A DNA stretch of 64,000 nt from an uncultured Eubacteriales bacterium (GCA_900545885.1 URAF01000005.1:1-64000); one strand, 5' to 3'. Positions 1-8,161 are shown, numbered from the stretch's first letter. Translations and numbers: made by a program. The notes: generated from the sequence alone by a model not told the origin.

Positions 1-750
1 CTCGGCGCGTTGCTCGTCGGTGTGAACTATGCAAAGGCTCTGGCTTATGCTTGGGGCAAACCGCTTTACGCGATTTCGCACGTAAAAGGGCATATTGCGG
101 CGAATTATATCGACAGCGACCTCGAACCGCCTTACATCTGTTTGCTCGCAAGCGGCGGACATACCGCGTTGCTGCTTGTCGAGGATTACGAAAAAACTCA
201 ACTTCTCGGACAGTCCCGCGACGACGCGGCGGGCGAAGCGTTCGACAAAGTGGCGCGCGTTCTGGGATTGCCGTATCCCGGCGGCCCCGAAATTCAGAAA
301 CTTGCCGAAGAAGGAAATCCCGTTTACAAAATGCCGCGTCCCGTTTTCAAAAAGGACGACGCGTTGTATTTCTCTTACAGCGGACTGAAAACATTTGTCA
401 TAAACCTCGTGCACAACCTCGAACAGAAAGGCGAAAGCGTTCCGCGAGCCGACGTTGCCTGTTCATTCCAGGAAAGCGCGGTCGACCAGCTTTTCCACAC
501 CACGGAGTGCGCGGTCGAGCGCACGGGCGTAACCAAAATCGCGATAGCGGGCGGAGTGAGCGCAAACGCCCTTCTTCGAAAGCGCTTTGACGAAGCGGAA
601 AAAGAAAAGGGGTGGGAGGTTCATTACCCCAAACTCCGTTATTGCACCGACAATGCGGCAATGATAGGTGCGGCGGCTTATTTTGCCATACAAAACGGAT
701 TGCAACCTGCGGGGTTCGACCTCGACGCCAAAGCCACGGTCAAACTTTAA
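1..750 (+). CDS. tsaD: tRNA N6-adenosine threonylcarbamoyltransferase TsaD, 3' part
   Basis: C-terminal ~249 residues of TsaD (Kae1/Gcp family), which transfers the threonylcarbamoyl group to A37 of ANN-decoding tRNAs with TsaB and TsaE in the cytoplasm. The reading frame is open from base 1, so the 5' part lies outside the window; the TTG at 10 is only an internal codon. Visible family blocks in order are GALLVGVNYAKAL, the SGGHT motif, the GEAFDKVAR...PGGP block, FSYSGLKT, the IAGGVSAN nucleotide-binding loop and the final CTDNAAMIG block carrying a metal/substrate aspartate. It ends with TAA at 748-750. No partner genes are adjacent on this side. Identity is secure; only the start is missing. 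Confidence 0.97.
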   Translation, partial: LGALLVGVNYAKALAYAWGKPLYAISHVKGHIAANYIDSDLEPPYICLLASGGHTALLLVEDYEKTQLLGQSRDDAAGEAFDKVARVLGLPYPGGPEIQKLAEEGNPVYKMPRPVFKKDDALYFSYSGLKTFVINLVHNLEQKGESVPRADVACSFQESAVDQLFHTTECAVERTGVTKIAIAGGVSANALLRKRFDEAEKEKGWEVHYPKLRYCTDNAAMIGAAAYFAIQNGLQPAGFDLDAKATVKL

Positions 751-1012
751 GCACAGTTTCTTTAAGAGGAAGCAAGCGGCAATCAAGTGGCAATAGTCCG
801 GCAGTAATCTTATGTCCGCGCAACGTCCGCGTTGTGCGTGTGCTGGTCTGCGAGTGTGCATGGCGCGTTTGCGGCGCGTATGCAAAGGTACGCGGGAGCG
901 TATTTATGCGTGTTGCACGCGGTGCACTTGTGGGTGCGCATACGCACATTGCGCTATATCTAGTTATTATATTATTATATAAAATTTTTTTCGGGAAAGT
1001 CCGTTCATTCGT
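751..1012. other. Gene-free leader region with alternating purine-pyrimidine tract
   Basis: No coding region is recognised between tsaD and the ribosomal promoter. Bases about 826-950 are very rich in GTGCG/GCGTG/ATGCG steps, so purines and pyrimidines largely alternate, and they include the perfect arm pair GTGCG-CATA-CGCAC at 934-947. From about 956 the sequence switches to an almost pure A/T stretch that leads into the TTGACA promoter. No tRNA cloverleaf or clear terminator is visible. The AT-rich part may act as an UP-element for the promoter downstream (inference). Confidence 0.5.
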
Positions 1013-1041
1013 TTGACATACCGTCCGATAATTGATACTAT
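1013..1041 (+). promoter_or_regulatory. Sigma-A type promoter of the str ribosomal operon
   Basis: TTGACA at 1013-1018 and TACTAT at 1036-1041 are separated by 17 bases, with an A/T-rich block just upstream. The predicted transcript start near 1048 lies 37 bases before the ATG at 1085. This argues against the longer reading frame that opens at the TTG inside the -35 box. Confidence 0.75.
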
Positions 1042-1084
1042 GATTAGGCTTGCGGAAACGCGAGCTGTTTTTAGCTTAGAAAAA

Positions 1085-1354
1085 ATGAGCAGAGAAAACG
1101 AATTGTCGAAATTGCTAGCAGTCTCCCCGAAAGTTGTCGGTTCCAAACAGGTTTCGAGGGGTTTATCCGAGGGGACAATAAGGTGTGTCATTGTCGCCGA
1201 GGACGCCGAATGCGCTTTGAAATCGAAGTTGGTCGCATCTGCCGAAAATGCAGGAGTTCCCGTGCTGTTCGCGCCCGATATGGCGTGGCTGGGCAGGGAG
1301 TCGGGCATCGAGGTGGGCGCTTCCGCCGTCGGTATCGTTGCGCAGGAGGACTAG
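1085..1354 (+). CDS. L7Ae/L30e-family ribosomal protein (YbxF/RplGB-like)
   Basis: An 89-residue RNA-binding protein of the L7Ae/L30e/S12e family, in the place where Firmicutes usually carry ybxF just before rpsL. The family recognises kink-turn RNA. Visible blocks are VVGSKQVSRGL near residue 17, VIVAEDAE and the C-terminal GIEVGASAVGIV. In the family the last two frame the alpha-beta-alpha RNA-binding face. I start at ATG 1085 because upstream in-frame starts (1013, 1040) overlap the promoter. No strong ribosome binding site precedes it. It is the first gene of the operon and is followed after 66 bases by rpsL. Confidence 0.85.
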   Translation: MSRENELSKLLAVSPKVVGSKQVSRGLSEGTIRCVIVAEDAECALKSKLVASAENAGVPVLFAPDMAWLGRESGIEVGASAVGIVAQED

Positions 1355-1420
1355 GATAAATGTTTGCACTTGCATAGGGTTGAAGCAGGTACATTCGAAA
1401 ATAATACAGGAGGAACAAGA

Positions 1421-1792
1421 ATGCCAACCATCAATCAGCTTATCAGAAAAGGCAGGGAAAGACAGGTCAAAAAATCTATGACCCCTATTATGGGACAGTG
1501 CCCCCAGAAACGCGGTATTTGTCTCAGCGTGACGACGACTTCCCCCAAGAAGCCTAACTCCGCACTTCGTAAGATTGCGAGAGTACGTCTCGTCAACGGT
1601 CAGGAAGGTACCATCTATATCCCCGGCATCGGCCACAACCTGCAAGAACACAGCGTGGTTCTCATCAGAGGCGGCAGAGTCAGGGACTTGCCCGGTGTGC
1701 GTTATCACATCATACGCGGAACTCTTGATACGGCAGGCGTCGCAAAACGCAAGCAGGCAAGATCCAAGTACGGTGCAAAACGCCCCAAATAA
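1421..1792 (+). CDS. rpsL: 30S ribosomal protein S12
   Basis: Complete 123-residue S12, a decoding-centre protein of the small subunit. The start is fixed by AGGAGG at 1408-1413. Conserved blocks are PTINQLIRKGR at the N-terminus, CPQKRGIC, TTSPKKPNSALRK (Lys43 and Lys44 kept), GHNLQEHSVVLIRGGRV and KQARSKYGAKRPK at the end. The residue aligned with E. coli Lys88 is Arg (codon AGG 1682-1684, in RVRDLPG), a change tied to streptomycin resistance in other bacteria. It is the second gene of the str operon, followed closely by rpsG. Confidence 0.98.
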   Translation: MPTINQLIRKGRERQVKKSMTPIMGQCPQKRGICLSVTTTSPKKPNSALRKIARVRLVNGQEGTIYIPGIGHNLQEHSVVLIRGGRVRDLPGVRYHIIRGTLDTAGVAKRKQARSKYGAKRPK

Positions 1793-1830
1793 TGATTTTT
1801 CGAATGTAAATTTTCCCCTAGGAGGTTATT

Positions 1831-2301
1831 ATGCCAAGAAGAAGTGGCGTGCCCAAGAGAGATGTTCTGCCCGATCCCGTTTACGGCAGCAAGGTTGTCA
1901 CCAAACTGGTCAACCAGGTTATGCTTGACGGTAAGAAAGGTACTGCGCAGACCATCGTCTACGAGGCTTTCGATATTGCATCAAAGAAACTGGGAGTCGA
2001 AGCAATCGACGTCTTCAACAAGGCTCTCGAAAACGTTATGCCTCTGCTCGAAGTAAAAGCGAGAAGAGTCGGCGGTTCCACCTATCAGGTTCCTATGGAA
2101 ATCCGTCCCGAACGCAGACAGACGCTTGCCATCCGTTGGATGGTCGCATTTGCCAGAAAGCGCGGCGAGAAGACCATGAAGGAAAGACTGGCGGGCGAAC
2201 TGATGGACGCTTACAACCTTGCCGGCGGCGCAGTCAAGAAGAAAGACGAAATGCACCGTATGGCTGAGGCCAACAAGGCGTTCGCACATTACAGGTGGTA
2301 G
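1831..2301 (+). CDS. rpsG: 30S ribosomal protein S7
   Basis: Complete 156-residue S7, the assembly protein that nucleates the 3' major domain of 16S rRNA. The start follows AGGAGG at 1820-1825. Family blocks seen are MPRRSGVPKRDVLPDP, the VTKLVNQVMLDGKK helix, VGGSTYQVPMEI, RRQTLAIRWMV and the C-terminal EMHRMAEANKAFAHYRW. Its last codons contain the AGGTGG (2293-2298) that serves as ribosome binding site for fusA, so the two genes are probably translationally coupled. Confidence 0.98.
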   Translation: MPRRSGVPKRDVLPDPVYGSKVVTKLVNQVMLDGKKGTAQTIVYEAFDIASKKLGVEAIDVFNKALENVMPLLEVKARRVGGSTYQVPMEIRPERRQTLAIRWMVAFARKRGEKTMKERLAGELMDAYNLAGGAVKKKDEMHRMAEANKAFAHYRW

Positions 2302-2306
2302 TCTAT

Positions 2307-4391
2307 ATGCAGCGCAAATTTGCACTTGATATGGTCAGAAACATCGGCATTATGGCTCACATCGATGCCGGTAAGACCACAACTACCGAGCGTATTCTGT
2401 TTTATACCGGTATGATTCGCAAGCTCGGCGAGGTGCACGACGGCGCAGCGGTAATGGATTATATGGTGCAGGAGCGCGAAAGGGGGATAACCATCACCTC
2501 CGCCGCAACCACCACCGTCTGGAAGAATCATCAAATCAACATCATCGACACTCCGGGACACGTTGACTTTTCCGTTGAAGTCGAACGCAGTCTCCGAGTG
2601 CTGGACGGAGCAGTCGCGGTGTTCTGTGCCAAAGGCGGTGTCGAACCTCAGTCCGAAAACGTCTGGCGTCAGGCAAACACCTACAAAGTTCCCCGCATTG
2701 CGTTCGTCAACAAAATGGATATCAACGGAGCGAACTTTGACAACGTAGTCAGAATGATGCGCGAGAGATTGCACACAAACCCCGTTCCCGTCGTTCTGCC
2801 CATCGGCAAGGAAAACGAGTTCGAGGGCATAGTCGACCTGATTTCGGGCAAGGCAATCTACTATACGGGCGCAAACAACGGAATGGATTTCGAAGTGAAA
2901 GACGTTCCCGCCTATATGGAAGACGATTTCAGAAAGGCACGCGCTCACATGATTGAAGAAGCCGCCAACTTCGACGACGACATCTTCGAAAAGTGCATCA
3001 TGGAAGACACCGATTCCGTCACGGAAGAGGCACTCGTCAAGGCTATACGCAAAGGCACGATAGAAATGGCAATCACGCCCGTGCTGTGCGGCAGTTCTTA
3101 CCGCAACAAGGGTATTCAGAGATTGCTCGACGCCATCGTGGATTTCCTTCCCAGTCCCACGGACATTCCGTCCATCACGGGCAAGAACCCCCGCGTGGAC
3201 AGAGAGGAAGTGCGTCATCCGTCCGACGACGAACCTTTCTCCGCACTCGTCTTCAAAATCCTGACTGACGAATACGTCGGAAAGCTGGCATTCATCAGAA
3301 TTTACAGCGGTCAGATCAAGACGGGTATGATGGTGTTCAATCCCGGCAAGAACGAGAACGAACGCATCGGCAGAATACTCCGAATGAACGCGGACGACAG
3401 AGAGGACCTCACGGAAGCGGGCGCAGGTGAAATAGTCGCGCTGGTCGGACTCAAAAAGAGCACCACGGGCGACACGCTGTGCGACAAGTCGCATCAGATT
3501 GTCCTCGAAAACATGGTCTTCCCCGAACCCGTTATCAAAGTCGCAATCGAACCCAAAACAAAAGCCAGTCAGGAACGCATGAACACGGCAATCCTCAAAT
3601 TGCAGGAAGAAGACCCCACGTTCAAAGCGTACACCGACAAGGATACGGGGCAAATCATCATCGCAGGCATGGGTGAACTTCACCTCGAAATCATCGTGGA
3701 CAGAATGTTCCGTGAGTTCAGAGTGGAAGCCAACGTCGGCAAACCGCAGGTCAGTTACCGCGAAACAATCACCAAAACCGCAAAAGCCGAAGGCAAGTTT
3801 GTCAGACAGACGGGCGGTCACGGACAATACGGTCACTGCGTCATCGAAATCGAACCCAATCCCGGCAAAGGATACGAGTTCCTCAACGAAACGGTGGGCG
3901 GCGTCGTTCCCAAAGAATTCGCAAACGCGGTCAGCGAGGGCATTCAGGAAGCGGCGAAAGCGGGCGTTATGGCAGGTTACGAGTGCGTGGACTTCAAGGT
4001 TCACCTCGTGGACGGCAGCACCCACGAAGTCGACAGTTCGGAAATGGCGTTCAAAGTTGCGGGTTCAATGGCGTTCCGCTCCGCTGCGGAAAAAGCCGCG
4101 CCCATACTGCTCGAACCCATTATGAAGGTCGAAATCGACGTTCCCGACGAGTATGTCGGCGACGTGATGAGCAACCTCAACTCCCGTCGCGGTTCCGTCC
4201 GCGGCATGGAACTCAAAAACGGCGTGCAGGCTATCGACTGCGACGTGCCGCTCTCCGAAATGTTCGGTTACGCCACGACGCTCAGAAGCCTTACGCAGGG
4301 CAGAGCAACGTTCACTATGTTGTTCGACCACTATGCTCAGGTGCCTTTGAACGTAGCAGAGAAGGTCACGGGCAGAAAATTCTCGAGATAA
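2307..4391 (+). CDS. fusA: Elongation factor G
   Basis: EF-G, 694 residues, the GTPase that drives translocation on the ribosome. The G domain shows AHIDAGKTTT (P-loop), RGITITSA (switch), DTPGHVDF (G3) and NKMD (G4), followed by domain II, the domain III GMGELHLE block, domain IV with GGHGQYG and a domain V ending at the stop. A frame opens earlier at GTG 2295, but ATG 2307 has AGGTGG eight bases upstream and gives the normal N-terminus, so I use it. It begins five bases after the rpsG stop. A long frame on the opposite strand here is a shadow. Confidence 0.98.
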   Translation: MQRKFALDMVRNIGIMAHIDAGKTTTTERILFYTGMIRKLGEVHDGAAVMDYMVQERERGITITSAATTTVWKNHQINIIDTPGHVDFSVEVERSLRVLDGAVAVFCAKGGVEPQSENVWRQANTYKVPRIAFVNKMDINGANFDNVVRMMRERLHTNPVPVVLPIGKENEFEGIVDLISGKAIYYTGANNGMDFEVKDVPAYMEDDFRKARAHMIEEAANFDDDIFEKCIMEDTDSVTEEALVKAIRKGTIEMAITPVLCGSSYRNKGIQRLLDAIVDFLPSPTDIPSITGKNPRVDREEVRHPSDDEPFSALVFKILTDEYVGKLAFIRIYSGQIKTGMMVFNPGKNENERIGRILRMNADDREDLTEAGAGEIVALVGLKKSTTGDTLCDKSHQIVLENMVFPEPVIKVAIEPKTKASQERMNTAILKLQEEDPTFKAYTDKDTGQIIIAGMGELHLEIIVDRMFREFRVEANVGKPQVSYRETITKTAKAEGKFVRQTGGHGQYGHCVIEIEPNPGKGYEFLNETVGGVVPKEFANAVSEGIQEAAKAGVMAGYECVDFKVHLVDGSTHEVDSSEMAFKVAGSMAFRSAAEKAAPILLEPIMKVEIDVPDEYVGDVMSNLNSRRGSVRGMELKNGVQAIDCDVPLSEMFGYATTLRSLTQGRATFTMLFDHYAQVPLNVAEKVTGRKFSR

Positions 4392-4474
4392 CCTATATTG
4401 ATATATAATATATCTTTATAAGTTTTCTATAATAAAACACTACTCAAAACAAACCAAAATTGGAGGAATTCAAA

Positions 4475-5680
4475 ATGGCAAAAGCGAAGTTTGAAAGAAC
4501 TAAGCCCCACGTCAACATCGGCACCATCGGCCACGTTGACCACGGCAAAACCACCCTCACCGCTGCTATCACCATGTACAGCGCATCCAAGGGCAAAGCT
4601 CAAATCATGAAATATGATGAAATCGACAAAGCGCCCGAAGAAAAAGCAAGAGGAATCACAATCAACACCGCACACGTTGAGTACGAAACCGACAAACGTC
4701 ACTATGCACACGTTGACTGCCCCGGCCACGCCGACTACGTCAAGAACATGATTACGGGTGCAGCACAGATGGACGGCGCAATCCTCGTCGTTGCAGCTTC
4801 CGACGGTCCCATGCCTCAGACTCGTGAGCACATCCTGCTCGCAAGACAGGTTGGTGTTCCTTACATCCTCGTCTTCCTCAACAAATGCGACCAGGTTGAC
4901 GACGAAGAACTCCTCGAACTCGTCGAAATGGAAGTTCGCGAACTTCTGAACGAATACGGTTTCCCCGGAGACGACACCCCCATCATCCGCGGTTCTGCTC
5001 TCAAAGCTATGGAAGCAGGTCTTGCAGGCAAGTGGGATGATCCCGCACTCAACTGCATTCAGGAACTCCTCGACGCAGTCGACAGCTATATTCCCGATCC
5101 CGAACGTGACACCGACAAGCCCTTCCTTATGCCTGTCGAAGACGTCTTCACCATCACCGGCCGCGGCACCGTTGCAACGGGCAGAGTCGAACGTGGTATG
5201 CTCAAACTCGGCGACAAGGTCGAAATCGTCGGTCTCAGCGATGAGAAACGTGAAACGACCGTCACCGGTATCGAAATGTTCCGTAAGCTCCTCGACTTCG
5301 CAGAAGGCGGCGACAACATCGGTGCACTTCTCCGTGGTGTTCAGAGAAACGAAATCGAACGCGGTCAGGTTCTTGCCAAACCCGGTTCCATTCATCCTCA
5401 CACCCACTTCACGGCTCAGGTTTACGTCCTGACCAAGGAAGAAGGCGGACGTCACACTCCGTTCTTCGACGGCTATCGTCCTCAGTTCTACTTCAGAACA
5501 ACCGACGTTACCGGTTCCATCAAACTTCCCGCTGGCGTTGAAATGGTTATGCCCGGTGACCACATCGATATGGAAATCACCCTCATCACCCCCATCGCAA
5601 TCGAGGAAGGTCTCCGCTTCGCTATCCGTGAAGGCGGCAGAACGGTCGGTTCCGGCGTCGTTGCAAAGATAATCGAGTAA
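4475..5680 (+). CDS. tuf: Elongation factor Tu
   Basis: EF-Tu, 401 residues, delivers aminoacyl-tRNA to the ribosome as a GTP complex. Motifs are GHVDHGKTTL (P-loop), RGITINTAHVEYE (switch I), DCPGHADYVKNM (G3), NKCDQVDD (G4) and GSALKA (G5), with domains II and III complete to the end. ATG 4475 is preceded by TGGAGG at 4461-4466. The 83-base gap after fusA is A/T-rich and holds a TATAAT at 4428-4433 without a clear -35, so a separate tuf promoter is possible but unproven. A hairpin follows the stop. Confidence 0.98.
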   Translation: MAKAKFERTKPHVNIGTIGHVDHGKTTLTAAITMYSASKGKAQIMKYDEIDKAPEEKARGITINTAHVEYETDKRHYAHVDCPGHADYVKNMITGAAQMDGAILVVAASDGPMPQTREHILLARQVGVPYILVFLNKCDQVDDEELLELVEMEVRELLNEYGFPGDDTPIIRGSALKAMEAGLAGKWDDPALNCIQELLDAVDSYIPDPERDTDKPFLMPVEDVFTITGRGTVATGRVERGMLKLGDKVEIVGLSDEKRETTVTGIEMFRKLLDFAEGGDNIGALLRGVQRNEIERGQVLAKPGSIHPHTHFTAQVYVLTKEEGGRHTPFFDGYRPQFYFRTTDVTGSIKLPAGVEMVMPGDHIDMEITLITPIAIEEGLRFAIREGGRTVGSGVVAKIIE

Positions 5681-5762
5681 GTGTTCTTTCAAACCGCATT
5701 ATCCTGCGCGGTCTGTGCGGCCGCGCAGGGTATGCCTGTGAGCTTGAACACTTGAAAGGAGG
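5681..5762 (+). promoter_or_regulatory. Structured tuf-rpmG spacer with 9-bp hairpin
   Basis: CCTGCGCGG (5703-5711) pairs perfectly with CCGCGCAGG (5721-5729) over a 9-base loop. No T-run follows, so it is not a standard terminator. Outside it, GTGTTC (5681-5686) can pair with GAACAC (5746-5751), and TTTCAA (5687-5692) can pair with TTGAAA (5752-5757), which abuts the rpmG ribosome binding site AGGAGG (5757-5762). These outer pairings are not nested and would compete or form a pseudoknot. A role in tuning expression between tuf and rpmG is inferred. Confidence 0.45.
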
Positions 5763-5770
5763 CTACCAGT

Positions 5771-5935
5771 ATGGCTCAAAAAGGAGCAAGAGTCAGAATT
5801 ACGCTCGCTTGCACCGAATGCAAACAGCGCAATTACAATCTCAAAAAGAATAAACAGAAGCATCCCGACAGAATGGAGCTTCAAAAGTATTGTAGATTTT
5901 GCAAAAAGCACACCTTGCATAGAGAAACCAAGTAA
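5771..5935 (+). CDS. rpmG: 50S ribosomal protein L33, zinc-binding form
   Basis: A short 54-residue gene. It has the L33 pattern: an N-terminal basic strand (RVRITLACTEC), the NYN block typical of L33, and two CxxC pairs (CTEC and CRFC), meaning the zinc-containing C+ form. AGGAGG at 5757-5762 fixes the start. It sits 14 bases before secE, the usual rpmG-secE-nusG order in Firmicutes; the tRNA-Trp gene often found between them is absent. Confidence 0.96.
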   Translation: MAQKGARVRITLACTECKQRNYNLKKNKQKHPDRMELQKYCRFCKKHTLHRETK

Positions 5936-5949
5936 GGCTAGGAGGGTAT

Positions 5950-6390
5950 ATGGCTAAAAAAATGCCCGAAAACAACGAAGTCAATACCGCGGACGTCCAG
6001 AACGTCGGAGCAGATACCGCGGTTGCTTCTTCCAAAGCGGCCAAAAGGAACTCGAAAATGGCAGGCGAGCTCGAAAAGCCCGTTGTCTCTTCCGACGCGT
6101 CCTCTTCTCAGAATACCGCGCCTGACAAAAAGGCAAAAAAGACCAAGTCCGCTCAGAAGAATTCCGACAAGCCCAACATCTTCAAGAGAATGTGGAAAGG
6201 CTTGAAGGGCATTGTTTCCGAGCTCAAAAAGGTCACTTGGCCCAAAGGCAAAGATGTTGCAAAATCCACGGCGGTCGTGCTCGTTGTCGTCGTTGCGTTC
6301 TTCATTGTTTTGTTCGGCATTGACTATGTTCTCGCCGGCATCCTGAACCTCATCGTCAAAGGCGAGTGGGCGTTTATCTTCATTTCGTAA
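5950..6390 (+). CDS. secE: Preprotein translocase subunit SecE with long N-terminal extension
   Basis: 146 residues, about twice the usual length of a Gram-positive SecE. The last ~65 residues are normal: an amphipathic helix (FKRMWKGLKGIVSELKKVTWP) with the invariant WP, then one membrane segment (VVLVVVVAFFIVLFGIDYVL). SecE clamps the SecY channel in the plasma membrane. Residues 1-80 are hydrophilic, rich in Ala, Ser, Lys and Asn, and look disordered. The start follows a GGAGG in the spacer after rpmG. It lies 9 bases before nusG. Confidence 0.95.
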   Translation: MAKKMPENNEVNTADVQNVGADTAVASSKAAKRNSKMAGELEKPVVSSDASSSQNTAPDKKAKKTKSAQKNSDKPNIFKRMWKGLKGIVSELKKVTWPKGKDVAKSTAVVLVVVVAFFIVLFGIDYVLAGILNLIVKGEWAFIFIS

Positions 6391-6399
6391 AGGAGCAAT

Positions 6400-6927
6400 A
6401 TGGAAAACAAAGAACAAGCGCAATGGTATGTTATTCACACCTATTCCGGTTACGAGGCTATGGTGGAAAGCAACCTGCACAATATGGTGGAGAACAACAG
6501 CTTGCAGGATTACATCTTCGAGGTCAAAATTCCTATGGAAGACGACGTCGTGGAGAAAAACGGCAAGCGTAAGGTCGTTCAGAGAAAGAAGTTCCCCAGC
6601 TATGTTTTCATCAAGATGATTTACACAAACCATATCTGGTTTATGGTCACCAACACCCGCGGTGTCACCGGTTTCGTCGGTCCTGCCGGTCGTCCTCTTC
6701 CTCTGCGTGACGACGAAGTCAAACGTATGGGGCTCGAAGCCATCGACTTCGAAGATCTGGACATCAAAGTCGGCGACCACGTCAGAGTCATCAGCGGTGC
6801 GCTTGAAAACTTCGACGGCGTTATCGAATCCATCAGTGCCGAACGTCAGAAGGTCAAAGTCGTCATTTCAATGTTCGGTCGCGACACCCCTGTCGAACTC
6901 GACTTCTCACAGGTCGAAAAACTGTGA
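6400..6927 (+). CDS. nusG: Transcription termination/antitermination protein NusG
   Basis: 175 residues, the normal size. The N-terminal NGN domain (QWYVIHTYSGYE, KFPSYVFIKM, TRGVTGFVG) binds RNA polymerase. The C-terminal KOW domain (VGDHVRVISGALENFDG) contacts S10 or Rho. It acts in the cytoplasm at the elongation complex. The gene follows secE by 9 bases and precedes rplK by 97 bases, a spacer that ends in the rplK ribosome binding site AGGAGG. Confidence 0.98.
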   Translation: MENKEQAQWYVIHTYSGYEAMVESNLHNMVENNSLQDYIFEVKIPMEDDVVEKNGKRKVVQRKKFPSYVFIKMIYTNHIWFMVTNTRGVTGFVGPAGRPLPLRDDEVKRMGLEAIDFEDLDIKVGDHVRVISGALENFDGVIESISAERQKVKVVISMFGRDTPVELDFSQVEKL

Positions 6928-7024
6928 GCGAACTTTTCGTTCCGTCTGCGTCCGCGTAAGTGGCGCGTGTGGGAGGAGATAAATCTTTTCTGTCTCCGCA
7001 AAACCACGTTAGTCAGGAGGTATT

Positions 7025-7450
7025 ATGGCTAAGAAAATTACCGCAGTAGTCAAACTGCAACTTCCCGCAGGTAAAGCAACCCCCGGTCCTCCCGTAGGTT
7101 CTTCCCTCGGCCCTCACGGCATCAACATCCCCGCTTTCACAAAGGAATTCAATGAGAAAACCTCCAAACAGGCAGGTCTCATTATCCCCGTTGTCATCAC
7201 CATCTATCAGGACCGTTCGTTCACGTTCATCCTCAAGACCCCTCCCGCTCCCGTTCTTATCAAGAAGGCTTGCGGCATCGACAGCGCTTCTGCACGTCCC
7301 AACCGCGACAAGGTTGCGACCATCACCAAGGCTCAGGTCAAGGAAATCGCCGAACTCAAAATGGTTGACCTCAACGCAGGTTCTCTGGAAGCTGCTATGA
7401 GCATGATAGCAGGTACCGCCCGCAGTATGGGTATTCTCGTCGAGGAATAA
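7025..7450 (+). CDS. rplK: 50S ribosomal protein L11
   Basis: 141 residues, full length. L11 forms the stalk base and the thiostrepton-sensitive GTPase centre. The N-terminal domain shows KLQLPAGKATPGPPVGSSLG with the proline-rich linker region, then FTFILKTPPAPVL, and the C-terminal rRNA-binding domain ends in AGTARSMGILVEE. AGGAGG sits directly before ATG 7025. It is followed by rplA after 10 bases; the two are normally cotranscribed and regulated by L1. Confidence 0.98.
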   Translation: MAKKITAVVKLQLPAGKATPGPPVGSSLGPHGINIPAFTKEFNEKTSKQAGLIIPVVITIYQDRSFTFILKTPPAPVLIKKACGIDSASARPNRDKVATITKAQVKEIAELKMVDLNAGSLEAAMSMIAGTARSMGILVEE

Positions 7451-7460
7451 GGAGGCAACT

Positions 7461-8150
7461 ATGAAACGCGGAAAAAATTATATCGATTCCAAAAAACTCA
7501 TCGAAAACAACAAACTTTACGACAGCGAAGAAGCAATGGCTCTTGCCATTCAGACCGCAAAGTCCAAGTTTGACGAAACAATAGAACTCCACGTTAAGCT
7601 GGGTGTCGACCCCCGTCACGCAGACCAACAGGTCAGAGGCGTTGTCGTCCTCCCCAACGGAACTGGTAAAACCGTGCGCGTCCTCGTCATCGCCAAGGGC
7701 GACAAGGCAATCGAAGCCGAAAAAGCCGGTGCCGATTACGTCGGCGCGGAAGAGATGATTCAGAAAATCACTTCCGAAAACTGGTTTGATTTCGACGCAG
7801 TCGTCACCACTCCCGATATGATGGGTCTGGTCGGTCGTCTGGGTAAAATTCTCGGTCCCAAGGGCTTGATGCCTAACCCCAAGTCCGGTACCGTTACTAT
7901 GGACGTCACCCGCGCAATCCACGACATCAAAGCCGGTAAAGTCGAGTACAGAGTCGACAAAACCGCTATCGTGCACGTTCCCATCGGCAAGAAGTCTTTC
8001 GGTCAGGAAAAACTGATGGAAAACTTCAACACCCTTATGGAAGCTCTTGTCAAAGCGAAACCCGCAGCGGCAAAAGGTCAGTACTTCAAGTCCGTCTACA
8101 TCGCTTCCACGATGGGCCCCAGCATCAAAATTCTCTACAAAATGAACTAA
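7461..8150 (+). CDS. rplA: 50S ribosomal protein L1
   Basis: 229 residues, full-length L1, the mobile L1-stalk protein and, in many bacteria, the repressor of its own rplK-rplA operon. Visible blocks are VKLGVDPRHADQQVRG, VLVIAKGDKA, GLVGRLGKILGPKGLMPNPK (the RNA-binding signature) and TMGPSIKI near the C-terminus. The ribosome binding site AAGGAGG lies in the short spacer after rplK. A hairpin follows the stop, then a fresh promoter for rplJL. Confidence 0.98.
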   Translation: MKRGKNYIDSKKLIENNKLYDSEEAMALAIQTAKSKFDETIELHVKLGVDPRHADQQVRGVVVLPNGTGKTVRVLVIAKGDKAIEAEKAGADYVGAEEMIQKITSENWFDFDAVVTTPDMMGLVGRLGKILGPKGLMPNPKSGTVTMDVTRAIHDIKAGKVEYRVDKTAIVHVPIGKKSFGQEKLMENFNTLMEALVKAKPAAAKGQYFKSVYIASTMGPSIKILYKMN

Positions 8151-8161
8151 CGTATTTCTTT

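Noticed and set aside
751..1012. tRNA or small RNA gene in the tsaD-str gap
   Set aside because: No cloverleaf, T-loop or terminator could be drawn; only alternating sequence and AT-rich promoter DNA.
1013..1084. Longer start of the L7Ae-like gene from TTG 1013
   Set aside because: The TTG is part of the TTGACA -35 box, and the transcript would begin after it.
2289..4025. 578-residue open frame on the minus strand opposite fusA
   Set aside because: Shadow of EF-G codon usage: Phe/Val/Asp/His-rich sequence without family motif or ribosome binding site, while the plus strand is unmistakably EF-G.
4427..5692. 421-residue minus-strand frame opposite tuf
   Set aside because: Antisense shadow of EF-Tu with no homology I recognise.
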